A DNA stretch of 64,000 nucleotides from VAZQ01 sp045811525 (GTDB lineage Bacteria > Pseudomonadota > Alphaproteobacteria > Rhizobiales > Xanthobacteraceae). The DNA lies in assembly GCA_045811525.1 (NCBI GenBank), contig JBJMTV010000010.1:62001-126000 (forward strand), given 5' to 3'. Below, piece after piece: positions 35,827-44,687 of this stretch (position 1 is the stretch's first letter; each line of letters begins with the position of its first letter). Position numbers and translations under genes: made by a program. Under the pieces are notes generated by a model that did no database searches, was not told the DNA's origin, and saw only the letters and a program-made list of their open reading frames with translations.

Positions 35827-37074
35827 ATGGCGCGACGTGATCTGTCGCTGCCGAGGAGACCGGCCGAGATGTCTCGAATACCGCAGGCCAGCAAGAATTG
35901 TGACGTTACGCGGCGGTCCTCGGTCGTTGGCCTTGGCGCCGCCTTTCTGCTGACCGGCTGCTCCGGGCTTTCCGTTGGTGACCTGACGCCGGGCTCGGCA
36001 CCAACAAGCCCAACGCAGCCAACCGGCAGCATCGGTGAAGGCGGAGTGAAGGTCGGCATGATTCTGCCCCTCTCCGCCAGCGGCAATGCCGCCGTGGCCG
36101 CGAAGTCCATGCGCAATGCGGCAGAGCTCGCGCTCGCCGAGTTCAACACGCCCGACCTGCAGCTCCTCGTCAAGGACGACGGCGGCAGTGCCGGTGGCGC
36201 GCAACAGGCGGTGCAACAGGTGCTCGAGGAAGGTGCCGAGATCATCCTCGGCCCGCTGTTTGCGCTTACCGTCGCGCCTGTCGCGCAGGCTGCCAAGCCG
36301 AAGGGCATTTCGCTCATCGCGTTCTCGACCGATTCGAACGTGGCGTCGCGCGGCGTCTATCTCTTGAGCTTCCTGCCGGAATCCGACGTCGATCGCATCG
36401 TCAGCTATGCCGCCTCGCAGGGCAAACGGTCGTTTGCCGCGCTGGTGCCGGACAATGCCTACGGCACGGTAGTGGAGGCGGCGTTCAAGAGCGTGGTGGC
36501 ACGCCGCGGCGGCCGCGTGGTCGCGCTCGAGCGTTACCCGCTCGATCGCACCCAGTTGCAGGGACCCGTGCGCAACGTTGCGCAGGCCGCGGCGCGCGCC
36601 GACGCGATATTCATTCCCGACGGTGCCGATGCCGTACCCACCGTGGTCCAGGGCCTCAATGCGAATGGCGTCGACACCAAACGCGTGCAGCTTCTTGGCA
36701 CCGGGCTGTGGGACGATGCGCAGATCTTCTCTAATCCGCAGCTCGAGGGTGCGTGGTACGCTGGACCGGACTCAACGAGCTTCCGCAATTTCTCCGCTCG
36801 TTACCGGACGAAGTTCGGGCAGGATCCGGTACGCACGGCATCGCTGAGCTATGACGCGGTTGCGCTCGTGGCAGCGCTGGCAAAAACGCAGGGCAAGCAG
36901 CGGTTTACCGAGGCGGTTCTCACCAACTCCTCGGGCTTTACCGGCATAGACGGGCTGTTTCGCTTCCGGCCGGACGGCACGAACCAGCGCGGTCTGGCCG
37001 TGTTGCAGGTTTCCTCCACGGGCGGGCAGATCATCAGCCCGCCACCCAAGGCGTTCGGTGGATCGGCGACCTAA
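35827..37074 (+). CDS. LppC/LpoA-type penicillin-binding-protein activator lipoprotein
   Basis: A 415-residue protein counted from the ATG at 35827. The lipobox LLTGC lies at 41-45, so it is a lipoprotein with a long n-region; an internal Met at 60 residues from the longest frame is an alternative start. The rest is a type 1 periplasmic-binding (LppC/LpoA) fold: VKVGMILPLSASGNAAVAAK, QVLEEGAEIILGPLFA, YERYPL-like strands and VALVAALAKTQGKQ. In E. coli LpoA activates PBP1a. It sits divergent from rsmI, the usual order. Confidence 0.9.
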   Translation: MARRDLSLPRRPAEMSRIPQASKNCDVTRRSSVVGLGAAFLLTGCSGLSVGDLTPGSAPTSPTQPTGSIGEGGVKVGMILPLSASGNAAVAAKSMRNAAELALAEFNTPDLQLLVKDDGGSAGGAQQAVQQVLEEGAEIILGPLFALTVAPVAQAAKPKGISLIAFSTDSNVASRGVYLLSFLPESDVDRIVSYAASQGKRSFAALVPDNAYGTVVEAAFKSVVARRGGRVVALERYPLDRTQLQGPVRNVAQAAARADAIFIPDGADAVPTVVQGLNANGVDTKRVQLLGTGLWDDAQIFSNPQLEGAWYAGPDSTSFRNFSARYRTKFGQDPVRTASLSYDAVALVAALAKTQGKQRFTEAVLTNSSGFTGIDGLFRFRPDGTNQRGLAVLQVSSTGGQIISPPPKAFGGSAT

Positions 37075-37120
37075 GACTAAAAAGCGCTCGTGATGTGACG
37101 TGTTTGGCGGCGGCCCGAGA

Positions 37121-38275
37121 CTAAGCCGCGAGGTCGGCGACCACAGCGTCCAGCACCGGAAAGCCCGAGAGCGTCACCCGCAGCCTGCCGGTCGACGTCG
37201 TCTCCACCGCGCCTTGCTCGCTCAACAGCGCAATTCGCCGCTCATCGAGGGGTCGGCCGGCAAGCCTGGAATAGCGCTGCGGATCGATGCCCTCGGCAAG
37301 GCGCAGACCCATCAACAGATACTCATCCCCCACCTGCTCAGGAGTGAGCACCTCGTCGCTGAGGAGGCCGTGCCCGCGCGCCTCCACCCGCATCAGCCAA
37401 CTCTCGGGCCTCTTTTCCGTCGCCGTGGCATGGCGCGCACCGTCGATCTCGAGGCGGCCATGCGCGCCCGGACCGATCCCGGCATATTCTTGGCCGCGCC
37501 AGTACACCAGATTGTGCCGGCATTCGGCCCCCGGCCGCGCACGGTTTGAGATCTCGTAAACAGGCAACCCGGCCCCCGCACACAGATCCTGCGTGGTTTC
37601 GTAGAGAGCGCGCGCATTGTCGTCGTCCGGTATGACGAGCTTGCCCGCCGCATGCAGGGTTGCAAATGGTGTGTCCTGCTCGATGGTGAGCTGATAAAGC
37701 GAGAGATGCTCGCCGGCGTGAGCGAGCGCGGCCTGCAGCTCGCTTGCCCAGGCGCGCGGCGTCTGGTCAGGACGCGCATAGATGAGATCGAACGACGCGC
37801 GCTCGAAGATGCCGCGGGCGAGGTTGACGGCTGCGAGTGCCTCGTCGCGCGAGTGCAGCCGCCCGAGCTCCCGCAGGGCCGTGTCGTCGAGCGCCTGGAC
37901 GCCGAGCGAAACGCGATTGACCCCGGCCGCGCGGTAGCCGTGAAAGCGCCCAGCCTCGACGCTCGTCGGGTTCGCCTCAAGCGTCACCTCCACATCGCGT
38001 GCCAGTGTCCAGTGCTGTGCGACAGCCTCGAGGATTGCGCCGACCGTGGCAGGCTGCATCAGCGAGGGCGTGCCGCCGCCGAAGAAGATGGTCGACACAG
38101 TGCGACCAGGTACCCGCGCTGCCATGGCGGCAAGCTCCGCTGTGAAGGCGCGCAAGAAGCGCGGCTCATCGATGCCGCCGTGCCGCACGTGGCTATTGAA
38201 ATCGCAATACGGACATTTCGACAGGCAGAACGGCCAGTGCACATAGAGACCAAAGCCGTTGCAAGGATCAGTCAT
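37121..38275 (-). CDS. hemW: Radical SAM heme chaperone HemW
   Basis: HemW inserts heme into target proteins; it was formerly annotated as oxygen-independent coproporphyrinogen oxidase. The 384-residue product has the cluster motif CLSKCPYCDF (Cys17, Cys21, Cys24), the family FFGGGTPSLM, and HNLVYWRGQEYAGIGPGAHG. The ATG is at 38275. It ends the rph-rdgB-hemW group, with a 9-bp hairpin in the gap to rdgB. Confidence 0.95.
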   Translation of the reverse strand: MTDPCNGFGLYVHWPFCLSKCPYCDFNSHVRHGGIDEPRFLRAFTAELAAMAARVPGRTVSTIFFGGGTPSLMQPATVGAILEAVAQHWTLARDVEVTLEANPTSVEAGRFHGYRAAGVNRVSLGVQALDDTALRELGRLHSRDEALAAVNLARGIFERASFDLIYARPDQTPRAWASELQAALAHAGEHLSLYQLTIEQDTPFATLHAAGKLVIPDDDNARALYETTQDLCAGAGLPVYEISNRARPGAECRHNLVYWRGQEYAGIGPGAHGRLEIDGARHATATEKRPESWLMRVEARGHGLLSDEVLTPEQVGDEYLLMGLRLAEGIDPQRYSRLAGRPLDERRIALLSEQGAVETTSTGRLRVTLSGFPVLDAVVADLAA

Positions 38276-38301
38276 GGGCGAATCAGAAGCTTGTGCGGTG
38301 C

Positions 38302-38327
38302 GTCAGCATGCGTCGTTTCATGCTGAC
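38302..38327. repeat. Perfect 9-bp hairpin between rdgB and hemW
   Basis: GTCAGCATG (38302-38310) pairs perfectly with CATGCTGAC (38319-38327), with an 8-base loop. The right arm covers the rdgB stop codon. No T-run follows on either strand, so it is not a standard terminator. It may be an mRNA processing or stability element within the operon. Confidence 0.5.
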
Positions 38328-38986
38328 TGACTACGGTCAAACGAGGCTGGCGCTGCCAGGCAGGCCGCTGCCAATTCCCGGAATGCGCGCGCGCGATGCG
38401 AGAGACCTGAGCCGCGCGGGGGGAGCCCATGTTTCTCCTCGGCCGGCATTTCTCCGAACGTGCGCGTGTAGCCGTGCGGAAGGAACATTGGATCATAGCC
38501 AAAGCCCAGCGTGCCGCGCGGCGGCCAAACAAGCGAGCCGGCCACCTCCGCTTCGAATTCCTCGACGTGACCATCGGGCCAAGCCAGGCAAAGCGCAGAG
38601 ACGAAATGCGCCTGGCGCTCATGCGCTGCATGCGCGCCGCGTGCGCGCAGCTCTGCGTCGACCCGGCGCATCGCCGCGTCAAAATCCTTTGTCGCCCCAG
38701 CCCAGCGCGCGGAAAAAATTCCCGGATCGCCCGCAAGCGCATCAACCACCAGCCCGGAATCATCGGCGAAGGCCGGCATCCCTGACGCAGGCGCGGCAGC
38801 AAGGGCCTTGATCCGCGCATTCTCGCGGAAGCTCGTCCCGGTCTCGGCGGGCTCCGCCAAGCCGAGCTCGTCGGCCGACACTGCGGTCACGGCATAATGT
38901 GCCAGGAGGTCGCGCATCTCTTTGAGCTTGCCGGCATTGTGTGTGGCAATGACGAGCCGGCCCGCAATCCGGCGATGGGCGCTCAC
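38318..38986 (-). CDS. rdgB: XTP/dITP pyrophosphatase RdgB
   Basis: Removes inosine and xanthosine triphosphates from the nucleotide pool. The 222-residue product has THNAGK at 15-20, ADDSGL at 74-79 and GTLGFGYDPMF, all canonical. The GTG start at 38984-38986 overlaps the rph stop, so translation is coupled. It is longer than E. coli RdgB (197 aa) because of its N- and C-terminal tails. Confidence 0.96.
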   Translation of the reverse strand: MSAHRRIAGRLVIATHNAGKLKEMRDLLAHYAVTAVSADELGLAEPAETGTSFRENARIKALAAAPASGMPAFADDSGLVVDALAGDPGIFSARWAGATKDFDAAMRRVDAELRARGAHAAHERQAHFVSALCLAWPDGHVEEFEAEVAGSLVWPPRGTLGFGYDPMFLPHGYTRTFGEMPAEEKHGLPPRGSGLSHRARAFRELAAACLAAPASFDRSQSA

Positions 38987-39696
38987 ATCACGGCCATCTT
39001 TTGCAGGTCGACAAGCTTCATCACGCCTTTGCGCGCGAGTGCGAGCAACTGGAGGAACTGCTCCTCGGTGAAGGGGATGCGTTCCGCCGTGCCCTGAATC
39101 TCGACCAGGTGGCCCGCGCCTGTCATTACGAAATTAGCGTCGGTGTCGGCTTCCGAGTCCTCCGCATAATCGAGATCGAGCACTGGCGTACCGGCGCAAA
39201 TGCCGCAGGAAATGGCGGCAACATGGTCGCGCAAGGGCTCGCCCTTGAGCATGTCGCGGGTCTTCATCCAGGTGATGCAATCATGCAGTGCCACCCAGGC
39301 GCCGGTAATCGCCGCGGTGCGCGTGCCGCCATCCGCCTGGATGACATCGCAATCAACGGTGATCTGCCGCTCTCCGAGCATCGGCAAGTCGAGCACCGCA
39401 CGCAGGCTGCGCCCGATCAGCCGCTGAATTTCAATCGTGCGCCCGCTCTGCTTCCCAGCGGAGGCCTCACGGCGTGTGCGTTCGGAAGTGGCGCGCGGTA
39501 GCATGCCGTATTCGGCGGTCACCCATCCGCGTGCCTGCCCCTTGAGCCACGGCGGCAAGCGGTCCTCCAGCGTCGCAGTGACCAAGACATGTGTGTCACC
39601 GAACTTCACGAAACAGGATCCTTCTGCGTATTTGACCACCCCGCGCTCGAGCGAGACGGCGCGCAGCTCGTCGGGTGGTCGGCGGCTCGGCCGCAT
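38983..39696 (-). CDS. rph: Ribonuclease PH
   Basis: Phosphorolytic 3'-5' exoribonuclease that trims tRNA precursors. The 237-residue product has RPSRRPPDELRAVSLERGV at the N-terminus, the phosphate-site sequence RRE and SGKQSGRTIEIQRLIGRSLR. The ATG is at 39696. Overlap with rdgB makes a two-gene coupled unit. Confidence 0.97.
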   Translation of the reverse strand: MRPSRRPPDELRAVSLERGVVKYAEGSCFVKFGDTHVLVTATLEDRLPPWLKGQARGWVTAEYGMLPRATSERTRREASAGKQSGRTIEIQRLIGRSLRAVLDLPMLGERQITVDCDVIQADGGTRTAAITGAWVALHDCITWMKTRDMLKGEPLRDHVAAISCGICAGTPVLDLDYAEDSEADTDANFVMTGAGHLVEIQGTAERIPFTEEQFLQLLALARKGVMKLVDLQKMAVM

Positions 39697-39793
39697 GCAT
39701 CGCTCCTGCTCGCTCGGCAGTTTCTATCGGGGGCACTCTCTTATGGTCCGCTGCACGGCACGGCAAGAGGCCACACAAGAGGTCGAGACCGCG

Positions 39794-40787
39794 TTATTCC
39801 GGCTCAATGCCGGCATCTTTGATCATCTTGGTCCACTTGACGAGTTGCACCTTGACGAACTCGCCAAGCTCCTCGGGAGAGCTGGAGAACGCCTCGAACC
39901 CCAGCGCCGCTATGGTCGCCTTGGTCTCCGGGTTGTCGATGATCCGACGCAACTCGACATTGAGACGGCCGACGATGTCAGGCGGCGTGTTGGCCGGGGC
40001 AAACAGGGCGGCCCACGAATCCATGTCGAAACCGGTGACTCCCGCCTCGTCCAAGGTGGGAAGCTCGGGAACGAGCTTGCTTCGCACCAAACGTGTCACG
40101 GCAAGCGCGCGCAACTTGTTGGCTTTGACGTGCGGCAGCCCTGTCACGAGATCCGTGAACATCATGGAAACGCGCCCGCCCAAAACGTCATTTAGTGCCG
40201 GCGGGGAGCTGCGATACGGCACGTGGGTCATCTTCAGCCCGGCCCACGCCTTGAACGTCTCTCCCGCCACCACCCCCGAGGAGTTGCCGCTGGCAAACGA
40301 GAGTTTGCCGGGATTGGCCTTCACGTGGGCAATGAGCTCCGCCACCGACTTCGCCGGCACATCTGGATGGACCACCAGGAAGAGCGTGTAGCTGCCGACC
40401 CGCGACAACGGCGCGAAGTCCTTCACCGGATCGTAGGCGAGGGACTTGTTCAAGCTCGGCGCCGCCGAATGTGGGCTGTTGGTGCTCAGTAAAAGTGTAT
40501 AGCCGTCCGGCGCCGCGCGCGCGACCTGCGCGGCAGCTATGGCACCATTCGCTCCCGCTTTGTTTTCAATGATGATGCTCTGGTTGAACGCACTGCCGAG
40601 GTGTTGGCCAATGAGGCGAGCGATGGTGTCGGTGGCGCTGCCGGGGCCGAATGGCACCACCATGGTGATGGGTCGATTGGGATAATCGCTCGCAGCCGTC
40701 TGAGCGTGAGCGGCAAGCCCGCATAGGGGCTGTTGCGAGCAGGGCGAGCACAAAGCGACAGATACGCATGCGACGCCCGAGTATCAT
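39794..40787 (-). pseudogene. TctC/Bug-type solute-binding protein with an apparent frameshift in the signal peptide
   Basis: Periplasmic binding protein of the tripartite tricarboxylate transporter (Bug) family. The mature region is intact (PITMVVPFGPGSATDTIARL, GYTLLLSTNS, THVPYRSSPPALNDVL, CGG-type C-terminus). The natural ATG at 40787, with GGGGGAGG before it, begins a signal peptide in another frame. Removing one G from the GGGG run at 40726-40729 would join the frames to read LALLATALCGLAAHAQTA. As written, the intact frame starts only at a GTG at 40753 with no export signal. So it is either a new pseudogene or a sequencing error. An orphan gene with no TctA/TctB nearby. Confidence 0.8.
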
Positions 40788-40853
40788 GCATCCGTCCTCC
40801 CCCGCTCATCTGCGTGCCTGCGCATCGCCCGAAGCGATGACCAGCGCACTGAA

Positions 40854-41492
40854 TTATTCGAAGCTGATCATGTCGAACCTGGTGAGCGTGACCTCTGGCG
40901 AAATGCGTGCCGCATTGGCGAGGTGCCACGCCGTGTAAAGCTCGGGGAAGACGTCGTCGGCAGACATGCCGTCGACCGGCACCACAACCTTGAAACCGCG
41001 CAAGGCTGCTGCACCGGCAGTATGCAGCACCGAGGTCTGCGCCTGGGTTCCCATGGCGACTACGGTCTTCACGCCTTTGTCCTTGAGGGTCTTCTCAAGC
41101 TCGCTGCCGATGAACTTATCGGGGCCGAGCGGCGGCAGCACCTGCTCGCCGGCGGCGGGCGTGAGCTCCTTCAGAATGTCCGTTGCCACCGAGCCCGGGA
41201 CCGCCACGCTGTAAATAATGAAGCTGCCTTTGCTGCGTGCTTGCGACACCAGGTCCTTGACCTTACTCACGGATTGCGAGCAACGCGGCCGCCGCTGCTG
41301 CGTGCACGTTTGCGTCGTGAAATCCATCACCAGCAGACCGGTCTCGCGCCCGTTGAGCTTTGCCGCCTTGAGTGCCGGCGGCGGCGGCAGCTTCGCGGTG
41401 CTCCATTCCTCGATCACGGTTTGGGCCGACGCGGCGCTGAGGAGGCCCAGGCTGAATGTCACACTGAGCAGAGCTCGCCGACCGAAACTCAT
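40854..41492 (-). CDS. Secreted isochorismatase-like protein lacking the catalytic cysteine
   Basis: A 212-residue isochorismatase-family protein with an N-terminal signal peptide (cleavage near SAASA-QT, about residue 23). The fold elements are LLVMDFTTQTC (Asp57), PDKFIGSELEKTLKDKGVK (Lys126) and VAMGTQAQTSVLHTAGAAAL. At the place of the catalytic Cys of this family stands Ser154. So the usual nicotinamidase-type chemistry is doubtful. Cysteines at 63 and 71 may form a disulfide. It diverges from hrcA. Confidence 0.82.
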   Translation of the reverse strand: MSFGRRALLSVTFSLGLLSAASAQTVIEEWSTAKLPPPPALKAAKLNGRETGLLVMDFTTQTCTQQRRPRCSQSVSKVKDLVSQARSKGSFIIYSVAVPGSVATDILKELTPAAGEQVLPPLGPDKFIGSELEKTLKDKGVKTVVAMGTQAQTSVLHTAGAAALRGFKVVVPVDGMSADDVFPELYTAWHLANAARISPEVTLTRFDMISFE

Positions 41493-41633
41493 GTTTGGCC
41501 CTCCCGCCGATGCCGTTGTTCACGTTATTAAACCAAATTTAGCAGCCTCTGTTGCCGGGCACAAAGTCTATTGAGACTTGAACTGCTATACCTGAATGGA
41601 CAATTCTTTGCCGCGGCCAGAACGGAGCACCCG

Positions 41634-42710
41634 TTGTCTCAAAACGTCCGAATCGGCGCGGCGCAGGTCAGCCTCGCTCAGCTCAATGAGCGCTCCCGCG
41701 ACATCTTTCGGCAGATCGTCGAGAGCTACCTTGCCACCGGGGAGCCGATGGGCTCGCGCAATATCTCGCGCCTGATCACCACGCCTCTGTCACCTGCGTC
41801 GGTTCGCAACGTCATGTCCGACCTGGAGCAACTGGGTCTGATTTATGCGCCACACACCTCGGCAGGGCGGCTGCCGACGGAAATTGGGTTGCGCTTCTTC
41901 GTCGATGCGCTGATGGAGATCGGCGACCTCGGCGAGGCCGACCGGCGCGAAATGGAAGCCAAGGTCGCCGCCGCCGGTAAGTCCATCGAGGCGGTACTCA
42001 ACGAAGCTTCGGGGATGCTGTCCGGCCTGGCGCGAGCGGCGGGTGTCGTGCTCGCCGCGAAATCGAACGTGCGGCTCAAGCATATCGAGTTCGTCCGACT
42101 CGATCCGGAACGCGCCTTGGTGATCCTGCTCGGTGAGGATGGCCAAGTCGAGAACCGCATCATCAGCGTCCCGCTCGGCTTGCCCGGATCATCGCTTACC
42201 GAGGCCGGCAACTTTCTCAATGCGCATGTGCGCGGCCTTACGCTGGTTGAAGCTACCGGTGAGCTCGAGCGCGCGCTCGCAGCGGCGCAAGCCGAGCTCG
42301 ACCAGCTTACCCACAAGATCATCGAGGCCGGCCTCGCCAGCTGGTCGGGTGGCGAGAACGACGAGCGCAAGCTTATCGTGCGCGGCGCCGCCCACCTGCT
42401 GGACGACCTCAAGGCGACAGAGGATCTCGAGCGGGTGCGCCTCCTGTTCGACGATCTCGAGACTAAGCGCGGGGTCATCGACCTTCTTGGGCTTGCCGAG
42501 CGCGCTGAGGGCGCGCGCATCTTCATCGGCTCGGAGAATAAACTGTTCTCGCTTTCCGGATCATCGACCATCGTCGCGCCTTATCGCGACGGCGCCGGCC
42601 GCATCATTGGCGTCATCGGCGTCATAGGACCGACCCGGCTTAACTACTCACGCGTCATTCCGATGGTCGATTACACGGCGAAGGTCGTGGGCAAGCTGAT
42701 CGGTGGCTGA
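41634..42710 (+). CDS. hrcA: Heat-inducible transcription repressor HrcA
   Basis: Represses class I heat-shock genes by binding CIRCE elements. The TTG at 41634 is preferred (CGGAG seven bases before it; the product of 358 residues matches relatives). A longer frame from a TTG at 41571 is possible. The N-terminal winged helix has LNERSRDIFRQIVESYLATG and SRNISRLI, and the C-terminal domain has IGPTRLNYSRVIPMVDYTA. No CIRCE element (TTAGCACTC-N9-GAGTGCTAA) was seen in this window, so its target is elsewhere, probably groESL. Confidence 0.94.
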   Translation: MSQNVRIGAAQVSLAQLNERSRDIFRQIVESYLATGEPMGSRNISRLITTPLSPASVRNVMSDLEQLGLIYAPHTSAGRLPTEIGLRFFVDALMEIGDLGEADRREMEAKVAAAGKSIEAVLNEASGMLSGLARAAGVVLAAKSNVRLKHIEFVRLDPERALVILLGEDGQVENRIISVPLGLPGSSLTEAGNFLNAHVRGLTLVEATGELERALAAAQAELDQLTHKIIEAGLASWSGGENDERKLIVRGAAHLLDDLKATEDLERVRLLFDDLETKRGVIDLLGLAERAEGARIFIGSENKLFSLSGSSTIVAPYRDGAGRIIGVIGVIGPTRLNYSRVIPMVDYTAKVVGKLIGG

Positions 42711-42803
42711 CAGAGCAGCGTCGGCGACCCGGCGGCGGCTTGATTTTTACACCCCGAGTCCTGATATCCAGGGCACACCAAAATGGGTCTTGGGAACAAC
42801 GTG

Positions 42804-43463
42804 ATGACGGACACCAACGCGCGCCCTTCTGCGGGCGACGGAGCGCAAGGAGAAGCTGACCGGCCCCAGGAGGGCGCGGAAGTGCAAGCTCCCGGCGCAG
42901 CGGAGGAAGAGAGGATCGCCGCCCTGGTGCAGACACTGACGCGCGAGTCCGCCGACTACAAAGACAAGCTGCTGCGGACCCTTGCGGACATGGAGAACCT
43001 GCGCCGACGCACCGAGCGCGAGATCGCTGACACGCGCGCTTACGGCATTCAGAGTTTTGCGCGCGACATTCTTGCGGTGGCCGACAACATGGAGCGCGCG
43101 CTGGGTGCGCTCGATGCCGAGTTGCGGGAAAAAGCGGACGCCTCGACCAAGGCGCTGCTTGATGGGGTCGAGCTGACGGAACGCGAGCTGCTGAAGGTCC
43201 TGGAGAAGCACGGGGTTAAGAAGTTCGATCCTCTGGGAGAGAAATTCGATCCCAACCTGCACCAAGCCATGTTCGAGGTGCCCGATGCCTCGCGGCCCAA
43301 CGGCACCGTCGCCCAGGTCATGCAGCCCGGCTACATGATCGGCGATCGGATGCTGCGTCCGGCCCTCGTCGGTATCGCCAAAGGGGGGCCAAAGCCCTCG
43401 GCGGAGCAGCCGGCCAACGACAATGCCGATAGTCCCGAGCCACAACAGCAAGGCTCGACCTGA
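42804..43463 (+). CDS. grpE: Nucleotide exchange factor GrpE
   Basis: Releases ADP from DnaK. The start at the ATG 42804 follows the usual GrpE N-terminus; an in-frame ATG at 42783 is possible. The 219-residue product has an acidic, disordered N-terminus, a long coiled coil (ESADYKDKLLRTLADMENLRRRT) and the C-terminal beta domain with LHQAMFEVPD and VMQPGYMIGDRMLRPALVGIAKG. It follows hrcA by 93 bp. Confidence 0.95.
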   Translation: MTDTNARPSAGDGAQGEADRPQEGAEVQAPGAAEEERIAALVQTLTRESADYKDKLLRTLADMENLRRRTEREIADTRAYGIQSFARDILAVADNMERALGALDAELREKADASTKALLDGVELTERELLKVLEKHGVKKFDPLGEKFDPNLHQAMFEVPDASRPNGTVAQVMQPGYMIGDRMLRPALVGIAKGGPKPSAEQPANDNADSPEPQQQGST

Positions 43464-43535
43464 CCGGCTGCGGCGAGCCGCCCCCAGGGCGATGCGCTAT
43501 GTTGCGCCCGACGCGCAATTTGTGCCGAGGGACCG

Positions 43536-44681
43536 ATGCGCCGCAGCACCGAGCGCTTTCTGACGAGCCATACCGGCAGCCTGCCGCGCCCCGACGATCT
43601 CGTGCGCATGATGCACGCCAAGGAAGAGGGTTTGGCGGTAGAGCCTGCCGTTTTGAGCGCGCGGATAACCGCGGCGGTCGGTGAAATTGTCAAAAAGCAA
43701 GTCGCAGCCGGCATCGACCTCGTCAATGACGGAGAAATGTCGAAGCCGAGCTACGCCACATACGTCAAGGATCGGCTCGACGGCTTCGGCGGGACCGGCA
43801 ATACCTTCGTGTACCAGGATCTTGCCGACTTCCCCAACCTGGCGAAACGCGTCTTCGGCGATCCCGGCCGCTCCCGGCGCAAGACCCCGGCCTGCAACGC
43901 GCCCATCCGCGTGCGCGACGCGGCGGCCGCGAGCGTCGATGTCAACAACCTGCAGTCGGCCCTCGCAGCGGTGGATCGCTCCGACGCATTCATGAGCGCG
44001 GCGTCGCCCGGCGTGGTTTCGCTGTTTTTCCGTAACGATCATTATCCGAGCCAAGAGGCCTACCTGTTCGCCATCGCCGAGGCGATGCGCCACGAATATG
44101 AAACTATCGCTGGCGCTGGGCTCGTCCTGCAAATCGATTGTCCGGATCTCGCCATGGGGCGCCACATCCAATATGCGGCGCTCCTGCTCGCTGAATTTCG
44201 CAAGCGTGCCGGGATGCATGTCCAGGCCCTCAACCATGCGGTCGCCAACATTCCCGCCGAGCAACTGCGCATGCACTTGTGCTGGGGCAATTACGAGGGA
44301 CCACACCATTGCGACGTGCCGCTCGCCGATATTATCGATGTCGTGTTTACGGCGAAGCCCGCAGCGATCTCGTTCGAGGCTGCCAATCCGCGCCATGCCC
44401 ATGAATGGACACTGTTCGAGCGGGTCGCCCTGCCGGCAGGCAAGATGCTCATTCCCGGCGTCATCGAATCGAAGTCGAACTTCATCGAGCACCCCGAGCT
44501 TATTGCCCAGCGCATCGGCCGCTACGCCAAGCTGGTCGGCAGGGAGAATGTCATAGCCGGCAGCGATTGCGGCTACGGCACTTGGGTTGGCCAGGCTGCC
44601 GTCGATGGCGACGTGGTCTGGGCCAAACTTGCGGCGCTTGCCGAAGGCGCGCGCATCGCCTCACGGCAATTCTGGAGCTGA
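43536..44681 (+). CDS. MetE-like cobalamin-independent methionine synthase II family protein
   Basis: A 381-residue TIM-barrel protein like the C-terminal half of MetE. The N-terminus SHTGSLPRP is typical. The zinc-site residues appear intact: His247 and Cys249 (RMHLCWGNYEG), Glu281 (ISFEAANPRHAHEW) and Cys345 (GSDCGYGTW). It lacks the N-terminal half of full MetE, so homocysteine methylation from methyl-tetrahydrofolate is not assured. Relatives act on other thiols. It lies between grpE and dnaK without a known link to them. Confidence 0.85.
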   Translation: MRRSTERFLTSHTGSLPRPDDLVRMMHAKEEGLAVEPAVLSARITAAVGEIVKKQVAAGIDLVNDGEMSKPSYATYVKDRLDGFGGTGNTFVYQDLADFPNLAKRVFGDPGRSRRKTPACNAPIRVRDAAAASVDVNNLQSALAAVDRSDAFMSAASPGVVSLFFRNDHYPSQEAYLFAIAEAMRHEYETIAGAGLVLQIDCPDLAMGRHIQYAALLLAEFRKRAGMHVQALNHAVANIPAEQLRMHLCWGNYEGPHHCDVPLADIIDVVFTAKPAAISFEAANPRHAHEWTLFERVALPAGKMLIPGVIESKSNFIEHPELIAQRIGRYAKLVGRENVIAGSDCGYGTWVGQAAVDGDVVWAKLAALAEGARIASRQFWS

Positions 44682-44687
44682 GTTGTC

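Noticed and set aside
41493..41633. CIRCE element expected upstream of hrcA
   Set aside because: TTAGCA occurs but without the GAGTGCTAA partner, so no CIRCE was called.
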